Source: JAEUIE01 sp035430005 | GTDB taxonomy: Bacteria > Planctomycetota > Planctomycetia > Gemmatales > HRBIN36 | Assembly: GCA_035430005.1 (NCBI GenBank) | Contig: DAOMFV010000006.1 | Location: forward strand, 13,905 to 77,904 | DNA length: 64,000 nt | Direction of reading: 5' to 3' | In this document: in pieces, positions 19,381-28,698 of the stretch | How the letters are laid out: the number at the start of each line of letters is the position of its first letter | How positions within the stretch are numbered: position 1 is the first letter of the stretch | Notes under the pieces: generated by a model | What the model saw: only the letters and a program-made list of their open reading frames with translations | What the model was told of the DNA's origin: nothing | The model's database searches: none | Made by a program: the position numbers and the translations under genes

Positions 19381-21695
19381 GACCGCACCGCCGAGCGTTC
19401 GATCATATCGAGGCAGCGTTTCTCCAGGAAGTTGGTGAAGCCGACGAACGTAGCAAACTCGGGGTTCTTGGCATGCCCCTGACGGTAGCGGTAGTAAATC
19501 TGCTGCACGATGCCGGCCAGGCGGAACAGGCCAAAGATCAGGTGGAAGTCGATGTTGTCTACCGGGTAGCCGGTCTTCTTGCTGTAGTAGTCAATCACTT
19601 CCCGGCGAGTCAGCATGCCGGGCAGATGCGTCGGCTGGCGACGGAAGGCCTGATAGGCCGGGTCATCGTTGGCTTCGATCCAGTAAGCAAGCGTGTTGGC
19701 CAGGTCCATCAGCGGGTCGCCAAGGGTGGCCATCTCCCAATCGAGCACACCGACGACATCGAGCATGTTCCTGGGATCGATGACGACATTATCAAAGCGG
19801 TAGTCGTTATGGATGACGCAAGTGGTCAGGTCGCGGGCGGGCATCTTGTCTTTAAGCCAGGCCATGACCTTGGCGAAATCGTTGGCATCTTCGGTGCGTG
19901 CCTTGTGGTAACGCTCGCACCAGCCATCGACCTGGCGTTTGACATAGCCATCGCCCTTGCCGAGGTGTTCCAGACTGGCAGCACGGTAATCGACTTGATG
20001 CAAATCGATCAACTTGTCAATGACATTGATGCATAACTTGCGGGTATCAGCCTCATTGAGTGTTACTTCTTTTGGTAGATCACGGCGAAGAATGATGCCG
20101 CTCTGCCGTTCCATGATATAGAAGGGGCAGTCAAGCACTTCGCCCGCTTCACTGGTAGCCAGCACACGGGGGACGTAGGGGTACACCGGTTTCAGCGCCG
20201 TCATCACTCGTGCTTCGCGCAGCATGTCGTGAGCACTGCCGGTGCGATGGCCAAAGGGCGGACGACGCAAGATGAGCATTCGGTTGGGGTAGGTCAACTG
20301 ATAAGTCAGGTTTGACGCACCGCCTCGAAACTGGCCGACTTGCGGCTGACCGATCAGGCTGGCATCTTTGCGTTTGAGGAAAGCATCGACCTTGGCGACA
20401 TCGAGTTCTTCACCGGCACGAACACTGCTCGGCTGATCAATGACACTCTTCGTAAAAGTCTCACGCCCCTCCGGTGATACCCCCATGCGGCCGGCGTGAG
20501 CTTTCAGTTCCAGCTTGGCGATCAGGGCACGATGCACTTCATCGGGACCGTCTGCCAGTCGCAGCAGCCGGGCGTTGGCGAACATCGCCGTCAGCGGGAA
20601 GTCTTCTGATACGCCTGCGCCGCCGTGCATCTGGATGGCCTGGTCGATGACCATTTGAGCTAGGTTAGGAGCAACGACTTTGATCTGCGAGATTTCACTC
20701 ATCGCGCCTTTGACGCCGACCGTATCCATGAGCCAGGCAGCTTTGAGGGTGAGCAATCGGGCTTGTTCGATTCCCATGCGGGCATTGGCGATGATGTCGT
20801 AGTTGCCACCGAGATGGGCGAGTTTGTTGCCGAAGGCGGTGCGACTCAAAGATCGCTCACAGAGCAGATGCAGGGCACGCTCAGCAGAGCCGATCACCCG
20901 CATGCAGTGGTGAATACGGCCTGGCCCCAGGCGGCCTTGTGCGATTTCAAACCCGCGCCCCGGGCCGGCAATGATATTGGAGAGGGGGACCCGAACATTT
21001 GTGAATGTCACTTCGCCGTGACCGAACGGAGCGTGTAGATCGCCAAAGACCGGCAGCATCCTTTCGATCTTCAGGCCTGGAGTATGGAGCGGCACAATGA
21101 CCTGTGAATGACGAGCGTGTTTAGCGGCATCGGGAAAGGTCAGTCCCATGAAGATGACGAAGCGGCAATGGGGGTGGCCGATGCCGGAACTCCACCACTT
21201 CCTGCCGTTAATCACCACCTCATCGCCTTCGATGAAGGCAGTGGCACGCATGTTGGTGGCATCAGAGGAGGCGACCTCGGGTTCTGTCATGCAGAAGGCG
21301 GAACGGATGGCGCCATCCAGCAGAGGTTTCAACCATTTCTGCTTCTGCTCATGGGAGCCATACTTGACCAACACTTCCATGTTGCCAGTGTCAGGGGCGC
21401 CGCAATTGAAGACTTCCGGGGCGATGGAGGACCAGCCCATGATCTCTGCCAGTGGGGCGTATTCGCTGTTTGTCAGGCCGGCTCCGTATTCTTCATCGGG
21501 CAGAAAGAGGTTCCACAAGCCCGCCGCTTTGGCTTTGGCTTTGAGGGCCGTCATCACTGGAGGTTCTACCCAATTGCTGCCGCATGCCTTGACCTGACGA
21601 TGATACTCTGCCTCAGCCGTGTTCACATGCTCAGCCATGAAAGCCTTGAGGCGCACTATGTATTCCTGGGCTTTGGCTGAGAATGAAAAATCCAT
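19377..21695 (-). CDS. Acyl-CoA dehydrogenase / APH-like phosphotransferase fusion
   Basis: 772 aa. Residues about 1-410 are an acyl-CoA dehydrogenase of the ACAD10/11 type (FCMTEPEVASSDATNMRA, MHGGAGVSEDFPLTAMFANA, then DGPDEVHRALIA). Residues about 430-770 are an aminoglycoside-phosphotransferase-like kinase with Brenner motif CVIHNDYRFDNVV and metal site GVLDWEMATLGDP. In animal ACAD11 the kinase is N-terminal; here the order is reversed. By analogy with ACAD11 and the bacterial LvaA/LvaC pair, the kinase would phosphorylate a 4-hydroxyacyl-CoA and the flavoprotein would remove the phosphate to make an enoyl-CoA. It is the first gene of an operon with a histidine phosphatase and an SDR. 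Confidence 0.87.
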   Translation of the reverse strand: MDFSFSAKAQEYIVRLKAFMAEHVNTAEAEYHRQVKACGSNWVEPPVMTALKAKAKAAGLWNLFLPDEEYGAGLTNSEYAPLAEIMGWSSIAPEVFNCGAPDTGNMEVLVKYGSHEQKQKWLKPLLDGAIRSAFCMTEPEVASSDATNMRATAFIEGDEVVINGRKWWSSGIGHPHCRFVIFMGLTFPDAAKHARHSQVIVPLHTPGLKIERMLPVFGDLHAPFGHGEVTFTNVRVPLSNIIAGPGRGFEIAQGRLGPGRIHHCMRVIGSAERALHLLCERSLSRTAFGNKLAHLGGNYDIIANARMGIEQARLLTLKAAWLMDTVGVKGAMSEISQIKVVAPNLAQMVIDQAIQMHGGAGVSEDFPLTAMFANARLLRLADGPDEVHRALIAKLELKAHAGRMGVSPEGRETFTKSVIDQPSSVRAGEELDVAKVDAFLKRKDASLIGQPQVGQFRGGASNLTYQLTYPNRMLILRRPPFGHRTGSAHDMLREARVMTALKPVYPYVPRVLATSEAGEVLDCPFYIMERQSGIILRRDLPKEVTLNEADTRKLCINVIDKLIDLHQVDYRAASLEHLGKGDGYVKRQVDGWCERYHKARTEDANDFAKVMAWLKDKMPARDLTTCVIHNDYRFDNVVIDPRNMLDVVGVLDWEMATLGDPLMDLANTLAYWIEANDDPAYQAFRRQPTHLPGMLTRREVIDYYSKKTGYPVDNIDFHLIFGLFRLAGIVQQIYYRYRQGHAKNPEFATFVGFTNFLEKRCLDMIERSAVRS

Positions 21696-21721
21696 CGGGC
21701 GTATCCCCAGAGCACAAATTT

Positions 21722-21741
21722 CCTCTACCGCAAGGGAGAGG
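21722..21741. repeat. Degraded CCTCTCCC-GCAA-GGGAGAGG-type palindrome
   Basis: CCTCTACCGCAAGGGAGAGG, arms CCTCT/AGAGG around CCGCAAGG, upstream of the acyl-CoA dehydrogenase operon. It resembles the core of the repeat at 3060-3107. The rest of the 262-bp gap (21696-21957) between the divergent genes shows no other clear structure; promoters for both sides must lie here. Confidence 0.35.
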
Positions 21742-21957
21742 CGGTAACTTGAGCAATTCTATATTGGAAGGCACCTCTGAGTTAGCAGATTCGACCTGTT
21801 GTAACAACCCATCAAGTTGAGACATATCCCTAAAGTTCAAAAGATGTGTCGTGTTATGGAAGAAAATGTCGAAAAACTTTTGCGTGCGCCCAAAGCCGAC
21901 ATTACGGAAACACACGATTCAGTAACCTAACTGAGTTACGAACTCACCGAGACACGA

Positions 21958-22551
21958 ATGTCATTCAACTTCCAGTCCGACCCGACGCTGCTTCCCACGA
22001 TCATCGGCAGCTGCATTTTGATGTCAGAGTCATTTATCATTCTTACCAAGTTCACCCGATCGAACAGCGTTGTTTCCGGCGATCGATTTTCACTGTTGAG
22101 CATCATGGGGATCACGTTCATCAGTATCTGCCTTGCCGTACCTTTTGTCTTCTTCACCGCGCCGCAGGCTCTGCATTATCAACTCGGTTCAGCCGGGGTG
22201 ATTTTGGTTTTGATGATCCTGGCTATCGGCATGACCTTGCGCTGGTGGTCAATCCGTACTCTCGGTGCCTTCTTCACGGTGAATGTCTCTGCACATGATG
22301 ATCATCAGCTCATCAATGGCGGCCCCTACGCTCTGATTCGTCATCCCTCCTACACGGGCCTGCTGCTGGAGATTCTGGCGCTGGCCATTTCTTTTCAACA
22401 TGTATTCAGCCTGCTGATCATCATGGTGCCGACGATGGGAGCTCTCGTGTACCGCATTCTCATCGAAGAACGTGTGCTGCGGAATAGACTCGGTGATTCC
22501 TACCGTATTTACCAGCAGAAGACCTATTCGCTGGTGCCGTTTGTGTTCTAA
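21958..22551 (+). CDS. Isoprenylcysteine carboxyl methyltransferase-like membrane protein
   Basis: 197 aa, polytopic (about five hydrophobic segments). The C-terminal part has the ICMT/PEMT-like signature: LINGGPYALIRHPSYTG, followed by a hydrophobic helix and RILIEERVLRNRLGDSYRIYQ. Bacterial members probably methylate lipids or small molecules with S-adenosylmethionine at the membrane; the substrate is not known. It is a single gene between divergent and convergent neighbours; the kinase gene ends 15 bp downstream on the other strand. Confidence 0.8.
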   Translation: MSFNFQSDPTLLPTIIGSCILMSESFIILTKFTRSNSVVSGDRFSLLSIMGITFISICLAVPFVFFTAPQALHYQLGSAGVILVLMILAIGMTLRWWSIRTLGAFFTVNVSAHDDHQLINGGPYALIRHPSYTGLLLEILALAISFQHVFSLLIIMVPTMGALVYRILIEERVLRNRLGDSYRIYQQKTYSLVPFVF

Positions 22552-22566
22552 TGTCTGATAGTGTTC

Positions 22567-25524
22567 TTATTTCAATTCGCTGAGCAAGGCTTTCCACTCT
22601 GGAGTCTGGTGCAGCGCACTGAGCGAAGGATTCTTCGCCAATGCTTCACGTCGTTCCTTAGCCGCAAAGTAACCGTAGGAACGAGCTGCCTGGAGCCAAC
22701 GTAGGGCGGCACTACGATATTGTTCTGAGAGTTGCTGTGCCTCGGCAAGCTTAAGTGATGAATCTTTGGCAATGATCATCACTGAGCGAGCGGCTCCGTT
22801 AGCAGCGAGGTAATAGAGCGTGGCGGGAGAGGGTCCCAGTTTCTCGCCTGCCAGGCATTCTTCTATCATCTTGCGGTAGTGTTTCATCATCTCAGTCGTC
22901 TGATCCTGCCCGGTACTTCTTTCCTCAACTAGTAGTTGGGTTATGTGACAGAGTCCAGGATAGTTCGGCTCATCGTGGAGGACGGATTGAATATCGACTT
23001 TCGCCGATGCCGGCTGGCCAAGCTCTTCCTTTGCCATCGCCCGGCACATCAGCACCGCCTGCCGGTACAATTTCATCTCCTGTTCGGCTCCAGGAACTTC
23101 CCCGACATAGTCATGCAGCATCGACAAGATTTCCTCCCAGCTTGCAATCGCCTTATCCAACTGCCTGGCATCCTGACACTGGTACGCCTGAAGGAGCCGA
23201 GCGCGGATAAGATCATAGTGGATCGGTATCTCGTTAGGATTTTCTGTGTGACAATCGTTTAATCGTGCCACGGCCAATTGATAGTGGCGTTCAGCTTCCG
23301 CAGCTTTCCCGTTCAGATGGAATGCGTAGCCTGCGTCGATATGCAGCGTCCCATAAAATCGAGTGAGCGTGATCGACTGAGGATACTTCCTAATCAAGCG
23401 ATCTATGGCAGGCAACTCATTGGCGACCAGTTTAGATACCTCATCATAGCGACTTGAAGCCAACAGCAGATCAATCAGATTGATTTGTGTCCGCAGTTTT
23501 TCGATCTCAGGCATCACTTGTTTTGGCTCGTCCCTGGTGATCTCCTGCCAAAGCGCTATAGCCTGATGGTAACTCTTCTCGGCCTCGATCAGTTGCCCCA
23601 TGCCGACCTGGCCATGAGCGATGTTGCCAGTGCTGGCAGCCAGGATATAGCGTGCTTCGTTCAACTCCTGGTGGCTGACCGTGAGTACTTTAGATATCGA
23701 TTGTGCTTTTTTTGCATATTGATCAGAACGGTGATAGTTTCCCTGGTCGGCCCAGGTCTTGTTCCAGTTCACGTACAACCGGGCCAGGATCAACTGATCT
23801 TCAGGAGCTTGTTGATCCAGAAGAAGTTGCTCGATTTCTTTCCAGATCATATCCGCCTGCGAGAAGTGGCGCATGTTTTCCCGGCAGATACCTTCGTACA
23901 TCAGCACATCTGCAAGCAACCGACGGTCAGCATCGCTACCCGGTCGAAGGTGATGACGTTCGCGCAAGTCAGGCATCACTGATTGCAAAAGAGGCAGAGC
24001 CTGAGCCGGCCCTTCGATGTCGTGTTTGAGCTTGGCCAGCAGATAGGTTGACTTGATCCATTTCTCATGGAGCTTGGGATCACTTGGCCGATCCAGGGAG
24101 AGTTTCTGCAATTCAGGGATGGCAATCTGGAGCAGTTCCTGTCGCAGGGGCAGCATCCCAGCCTCGCTTAGCAATCGATCTTCACTGACACGCAGACAGA
24201 ATCGATCAATGGTGAGGAAAGCAGTGTCGATCTTCTCATTGGCGATGATCAGATTCTGTTCCGCCCGTCGCCAGTAGTAAAGGCTGACCAGGGTGCCGGC
24301 GACAAAACTGATTAACAGCAGGGCGCCAAGAGCCGAAATTAAGGGGCGGCGTATGATGGCCTTGATTGAACGCTCCAGCCAACTGAGAGGCCTGGCAAGA
24401 ATCGGCTGACCATCGAGGTAGCGTCGAACGTCATCGGCCAGGTGAGAAGTACTGGCATAGCGTTGAGAAGGTTCCTTCGCCAGACATTTCATGCAGATCG
24501 TTTCAACATCGACTGGGATCGAGAGATTCAACCGACGTGGGGGAATTGGTTCGATATCTACGACCTGTCGAATGAGCTCTTCCACCGGACCACGATGAGG
24601 CGGAGTACCGGTGATTGCTTCGTACAAGGTCGCACCCAGACCGTAGACATCGCTTCGTTGATCGACGAGTTCGGGATGCTGGATCTGTTCCGGACTCATG
24701 TACGCCGGGGTGCCGGCCAGTAGCACCTGTCTGGTCTGATCAGTCTGATTCTCTGAAGCTCGTGCCAGGCCGAAATCGGTGAGTTTGGCTTTCTGGGTAT
24801 TTTCATCGATGAGGATGTTGGTAGGCTTGATATCCCGGTGGATCAGACCTGCCGCATGAGCTGCGCTTAGCCCCTCCGCGATCTCAATACACCAATTGAG
24901 GTACTGCGAAACAGCAACGTCTTGCTGCTTGAAATACTCCTTGAGCGTCTTCCCCGGTACGTATTCCATAGCCAGATAGGGCGGTTCTCCCGGCTCGTTC
25001 TGGACAGCATAGATGCCCACCACATGGTCGTGATGGATACTGGCTACCGCCTGGGCCTCACGGATGACACGACTTCTCGAAGACAGATCTCCCGGCGGCG
25101 GCCAGAGCACCTTTAGAGCCACCAGACGTTTCAGCATCGTGTCGTAGCCAAGAAGCACTACTCCCATTCCACCACGACCGAGGACTCTCTTGATTCGGTA
25201 GGCACCGAGTTGACCCAGGTCGCCTTCCTGCAGCGCAGGCTTGAGAAAGGAAAGAACCTCGTCAGCCCCATACCCTTCGTGAGTTGATTTCAAGAGTTGG
25301 GATAACAACCAGGGGGGCGGCGCTTCCGTCGAACTTGTCTTTTTGTCATGACTGAACGAATGAAGAGATTGATCACCGGTCAAGGATTCAAGCCGGGCCT
25401 GGCATGCCTGACAGTCTTCAATATGTGACGTGACAATCGTTTGCTGCTCATCGGAAAGAGTCGCAGCCAGCAGGCTTTCCAGAGTTTTATGAGGTGGACA
25501 ACTCAGCTCTTTCATTGGAATCAT
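22567..25524 (-). CDS. Membrane Ser/Thr protein kinase with N-terminal zinc-finger and C-terminal TPRs
   Basis: 985 aa, start 25524 with an AGGA-type site. The N-terminus holds an anti-sigma-like zinc motif (Cys9, His34, Cys38, Cys41: HIEDCQACQ). A PknB-type kinase domain (about 107-370) has GRGGMGVV, VALKVL, HRDIKPTNIL, DFGLA and GTPAYMSPEQ, all intact. A transmembrane helix follows (LISALGALLLISFVAGTLV, about 395-415), then about 560 residues of TPR-like helices to the C-terminus. The gene overlaps the upstream ECF sigma gene by 38 bases. Known ECF-kinase pairs suggest that the kinase controls the sigma factor by phosphorylation; the zinc motif may bind it directly (inference). Confidence 0.87.
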   Translation of the reverse strand: MIPMKELSCPPHKTLESLLAATLSDEQQTIVTSHIEDCQACQARLESLTGDQSLHSFSHDKKTSSTEAPPPWLLSQLLKSTHEGYGADEVLSFLKPALQEGDLGQLGAYRIKRVLGRGGMGVVLLGYDTMLKRLVALKVLWPPPGDLSSRSRVIREAQAVASIHHDHVVGIYAVQNEPGEPPYLAMEYVPGKTLKEYFKQQDVAVSQYLNWCIEIAEGLSAAHAAGLIHRDIKPTNILIDENTQKAKLTDFGLARASENQTDQTRQVLLAGTPAYMSPEQIQHPELVDQRSDVYGLGATLYEAITGTPPHRGPVEELIRQVVDIEPIPPRRLNLSIPVDVETICMKCLAKEPSQRYASTSHLADDVRRYLDGQPILARPLSWLERSIKAIIRRPLISALGALLLISFVAGTLVSLYYWRRAEQNLIIANEKIDTAFLTIDRFCLRVSEDRLLSEAGMLPLRQELLQIAIPELQKLSLDRPSDPKLHEKWIKSTYLLAKLKHDIEGPAQALPLLQSVMPDLRERHHLRPGSDADRRLLADVLMYEGICRENMRHFSQADMIWKEIEQLLLDQQAPEDQLILARLYVNWNKTWADQGNYHRSDQYAKKAQSISKVLTVSHQELNEARYILAASTGNIAHGQVGMGQLIEAEKSYHQAIALWQEITRDEPKQVMPEIEKLRTQINLIDLLLASSRYDEVSKLVANELPAIDRLIRKYPQSITLTRFYGTLHIDAGYAFHLNGKAAEAERHYQLAVARLNDCHTENPNEIPIHYDLIRARLLQAYQCQDARQLDKAIASWEEILSMLHDYVGEVPGAEQEMKLYRQAVLMCRAMAKEELGQPASAKVDIQSVLHDEPNYPGLCHITQLLVEERSTGQDQTTEMMKHYRKMIEECLAGEKLGPSPATLYYLAANGAARSVMIIAKDSSLKLAEAQQLSEQYRSAALRWLQAARSYGYFAAKERREALAKNPSLSALHQTPEWKALLSELK

Positions 25525-26146
25525 CTTGTCCTGTATTCTGTAGAGGAGTCAGGTGGGGGATGTCTTCCGCAAGGTGCAGTATTTCTTCCCTCAATCGTTT
25601 CAGGACCCGGGACTTGGCGACATAGACCATGGCCACAGGCATGGAAAGCAGTCTGGCTGTCTCTGCGGCGCTGAGGTTCTCCCTCCAGGTTTGGGTAAAC
25701 GCCTGCCAGGTATGCTCCTCGAACTCTCCCTGAATACGAGTCAATGTCGTTTGTAGGAGATCGTTGTTAAAGTGATCGGCCCAGTCGGCATCGCCCTGAG
25801 CGGCGGGCAGATTGGCCAATAGCTGGGTATCGTCGGTGGTGCCCGGTCGAACCCTCCTGAAGAATCGTGACAGCTTGCTTCTGACAACACTGCCGAGCCA
25901 ATCGCGGAATCGTCCCCGTTCGGGTTGATACTCGAAGGCAGTGATGGAACGATTAACCTGCAGGAGCACCTCTTGAGCCACCTCCGCCGCATCCGCCTCC
26001 TGCAGTTGGTGCTTGCGGCAGTATCGGTAGATCAGCGGAGTATAGACCTCCACGAACAGTACCCACGCACCAGCATCACGAGCATCACGCAGCCTGAGCA
26101 ACAGGCTGGGGTGCGTATGCAGTAGCGAGGACGGATCGTCTATCAC
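25487..26146 (-). CDS. ECF-type RNA polymerase sigma factor paired with a Ser/Thr kinase
   Basis: 219 aa. Region 2 is LVEVYTPLIYRYCRKHQLQE followed by DAAEVAQEVLLQVNRSITAF and FRDWLGSVVRSKLSRFFRR. Region 4 is TQTWRENLSAAETARLLSM followed by VYVAKSRVLKRLREEI, a helix-turn-helix. Short linker, no region 1 or 3, as in ECF sigma factors; planctomycetes have several ECF groups linked to kinases. The stop lies inside the kinase gene, so the products are made together. No separate anti-sigma gene is next to it. Confidence 0.87.
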   Translation of the reverse strand: MIDDPSSLLHTHPSLLLRLRDARDAGAWVLFVEVYTPLIYRYCRKHQLQEADAAEVAQEVLLQVNRSITAFEYQPERGRFRDWLGSVVRSKLSRFFRRVRPGTTDDTQLLANLPAAQGDADWADHFNNDLLQTTLTRIQGEFEEHTWQAFTQTWRENLSAAETARLLSMPVAMVYVAKSRVLKRLREEILHLAEDIPHLTPLQNTGQDDSNERAELSTS

Positions 26147-26346
26147 AGAATAACCTTGTTATGGTTTGTTCTTGCACGCCGGGCCAGGAGAATCAGACAC
26201 ACGTTTGTACCGAAGCTCATTCGATCATACTGACTTTCATCTCCAGTCTCAACACAATCCATTCGCTGGCAAATAGCTTCCCATTGTTGTCAGGCATTTG
26301 CCTATAACAATGCTAGTTCTCGGTTCCAACACCTTGAGAGATTGCC

Positions 26347-27369
26347 ATGGCCTCTTCCGTTGCCCGTCGCATCGTTCTCGCCGCAAGGCCCAAGGGGAAG
26401 CCACAACCTGGTGACTTTCGTTTGGAAGAGATGCCGATTCCCACGCCTGGTGAGGGGCAGGTGTTGTTGGGTGTTCAGTACCTATCGCTGGACCCCTATA
26501 TGCGGGGACGCATGGATGATCGAAAGTCCTATGTGAGGCCGGTACAGTTGGGCGAGGTAATGGCAGGTGAGAACGTGGCCAAAGTGCTGGCATCGAATAA
26601 CCCCAAGTTTGCTGTCGGTGAGTTCGTGACTACACAAACGGGCTGGTTGACACATGCCGTCTCGGATGGCACTGGGATGCGGAAGCTCGATCCCAAAGAA
26701 GCCCCGGTAACGACTGCCCTTGGTGTGCTGGGGATGCCTGGCTTCACCGCTTATTCAGGGCTGTATATCATCGGCAAACCGAAGGCCGGGGAGACGGTCG
26801 TGGTCGCATCCGCCAGCGGACCTGTCGGGGCGCTCGTGGGGCAGCTTGCCAAGATTGTGGGAGCGCGAGCCGTTGGCATTGCCGGCGGGCTGGCGAAATG
26901 TGCCTACGTCAAGAATGAACTCAACTTCGATGCCTGTATCGATCATCGTGCCGCCGATATGCCCGCTCAACTGAAAGAAGCATGCCCCAAGGGGATAGAT
27001 GTCTATTTTGAAAACGTCGGTGGGGCGATTTGGCAAGCGGTGTTGCCTTTGCTCAACAAGTTCGCCCGAGTTCCCGTTTGTGGATTGATCGCCCAATACA
27101 ACGATGAAAAGGCGCCTGAGAGCAAGGATCGTCTGCCTGCGACCATGCGAGAAATACTCACTCGCAGCCTGACGCTGCGTGGCTTCATAAACTTTGAGTT
27201 CTACGATCAGTTCCCCAAGTTCCGGCAGGAAGTAAGCGGCTTGATCGCCGAAGGCAAAGTCAAATATAAGGAAGACATCGTCGAGGGGCTGGAGAAGGCA
27301 CCCGAAGCGTTCATGGGACTGCTCGAAGGAAAGAACTTCGGCAAGCTCCTGATTAGGGTCAGCACCTAG
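26347..27369 (+). CDS. NADP-dependent MDR-family oxidoreductase (zinc-independent)
   Basis: 340 aa. Start ARRIVLAARPKGKPQPGDF and SLDPYMRGRMDD are typical of the leukotriene-B4-dehydrogenase/CurA/YncB branch of medium-chain reductases. The coenzyme site is VVVASASGPVGALVGQLAK, followed by GIAGGLAKC and a C-terminal EGLEKAPEAFMGLLEGKNFGK. No zinc-ligand cysteines are seen. These enzymes reduce the double bond of alpha,beta-unsaturated ketones or aldehydes with NADPH, often for detoxification. It is monocistronic and divergent from the ECF sigma gene across a 200-bp gap. Confidence 0.88.
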   Translation: MASSVARRIVLAARPKGKPQPGDFRLEEMPIPTPGEGQVLLGVQYLSLDPYMRGRMDDRKSYVRPVQLGEVMAGENVAKVLASNNPKFAVGEFVTTQTGWLTHAVSDGTGMRKLDPKEAPVTTALGVLGMPGFTAYSGLYIIGKPKAGETVVVASASGPVGALVGQLAKIVGARAVGIAGGLAKCAYVKNELNFDACIDHRAADMPAQLKEACPKGIDVYFENVGGAIWQAVLPLLNKFARVPVCGLIAQYNDEKAPESKDRLPATMREILTRSLTLRGFINFEFYDQFPKFRQEVSGLIAEGKVKYKEDIVEGLEKAPEAFMGLLEGKNFGKLLIRVST

Positions 27370-27528
27370 TGTTTTGTTTACCAGCCCTTAATCATCTCAA
27401 AAGAGGTGTCCCAAGTCGGACTTTCTCACAAATCGTGCGTACCATATATACTGTGTTTATCGAATAGTCCGGGAATAACCTGCGACACAAACAGGGCTGA
27501 ATTCATAACGTATTGGTAAGTACATTCG

Positions 27529-27559
27529 GCTCCACCCCTGTTTCAAGGCGAAGTGGAGC
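27529..27559 (+). promoter_or_regulatory. Leader hairpin upstream of the DevC-A-B-type operon
   Basis: Arms GCTCCAC (27529-27535) and GTGGAGC (27553-27559) surround a 17-nt loop, ending 20 bp before the TTG start. It may belong to the 5' leader of the exporter operon. No T-run follows, so it is not a clear terminator. Confidence 0.3.
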
Positions 27560-27579
27560 ATCCCTTTTGAGGAAATCGG

Positions 27580-28692
27580 TTGTCGTACACGATCACCACG
27601 ATGATTTATGAGTACCGCCGTTTCATCACGGGGGTGATTGCCGTGGCGTTCAGCCTGGTGCTCATGCTCATTCAGGGCGGCCTGCTGATAGGCCTGTTCG
27701 CCGTCACTTCATGGCCGGTGGACTACACCAGCGCCGATATCTGGATCGGAGCCCCTTCTGTTATCAGTGTGGACGTAGGCAGCCCTATTCCTGAAGCCTA
27801 TTTAACTCGATTGAATCAACCCGAAATAGCCCGTACTGAACCTCTGCACCTGGCCTTTTCCTTCTGGACCAAGCCCAGCGGCGGTTCGGAACTGTGCATC
27901 GTGATCGGCTCTCGGTTGGAAGAGGGTTCCCTAGGACTCATGAAACAGCTAACCCCTGAGCTACGCACCCTATTACAGGAACCGGGCAGCGTCGTGGTGG
28001 ATAAGTCTGATCTGAAGCGTCTCGGCGTGGAAAAGGTAGGGGACACCGCACAGATCATGGGCCATCGGGTTCGCATCGTGGGCATGACCAATACGGTCAA
28101 GAGCATGGCTGGGCCGCTCATCTTTTGTTCGCTGGATACCGCCCGACCGCTTCTGCATCTGGACAAAGATCACACCATTTACATCCTGGCCAAGTGCCAC
28201 AAGCCCGAAGACGCCCCCAAGGTGGTGGAGGAACTGAAAAAGTACCCTACCATGGCACCGTTCACTACGAATGAGTTCTCACTACGTACTCGAATGCATT
28301 GGCTGACCATGACCAAGGGCGGCATTGCCATTGGCTATGCGGCATCATTGGGGTTGCTGGTTGGCGCTATGATCACCAGTCAAACGCTTTATGCAGCCAC
28401 GCTGGCTGCGCTGAAAGAGTACGCCGTGCTTTGGGCGCTCGGTATCTCCCGAAAACGGGTGGCTCGGTGCATCATGGAACAGACACTCTGTGTTGGTATT
28501 CTTGGCATACTCATTGGTTTGCCGGTATCCTACGGTCTGGCTCAAGGAGCAGAATATCTGGGTGCCCCGGTACAGATCTCCTTGTGGGTGATCTCCATCG
28601 GCGTCACGGTCATCATGATCATGACTCTTCTGGCAGGCTTGGCTGCTCTTCGATCACTGCGGCTGATTGAGCCAAGTGTCCTCTTACGTTGA
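27580..28692 (+). CDS. DevC-type ABC transporter permease (FtsX family)
   Basis: 370 aa. TTG start at 27580 is preferred because GAGGAAA sits at the right distance; the in-frame ATG at 27601 lacks a ribosome site. One N-terminal helix (FITGVIAVAFSLVLMLIQGG), a long periplasmic domain (SADIWIGAPSVISVDVG, VEKVGDTAQIMGHRVRIVGM) and three C-terminal helices match the DevC/HrtB-like FtsX permeases. In cyanobacteria DevBCA exports glycolipids through TolC. It is followed 6 bp later by the ATPase and then by the membrane-fusion protein. The substrate in this organism is unknown. Confidence 0.87.
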   Translation: MSYTITTMIYEYRRFITGVIAVAFSLVLMLIQGGLLIGLFAVTSWPVDYTSADIWIGAPSVISVDVGSPIPEAYLTRLNQPEIARTEPLHLAFSFWTKPSGGSELCIVIGSRLEEGSLGLMKQLTPELRTLLQEPGSVVVDKSDLKRLGVEKVGDTAQIMGHRVRIVGMTNTVKSMAGPLIFCSLDTARPLLHLDKDHTIYILAKCHKPEDAPKVVEELKKYPTMAPFTTNEFSLRTRMHWLTMTKGGIAIGYAASLGLLVGAMITSQTLYAATLAALKEYAVLWALGISRKRVARCIMEQTLCVGILGILIGLPVSYGLAQGAEYLGAPVQISLWVISIGVTVIMIMTLLAGLAALRSLRLIEPSVLLR

Positions 28693-28698
28693 GGTGGT

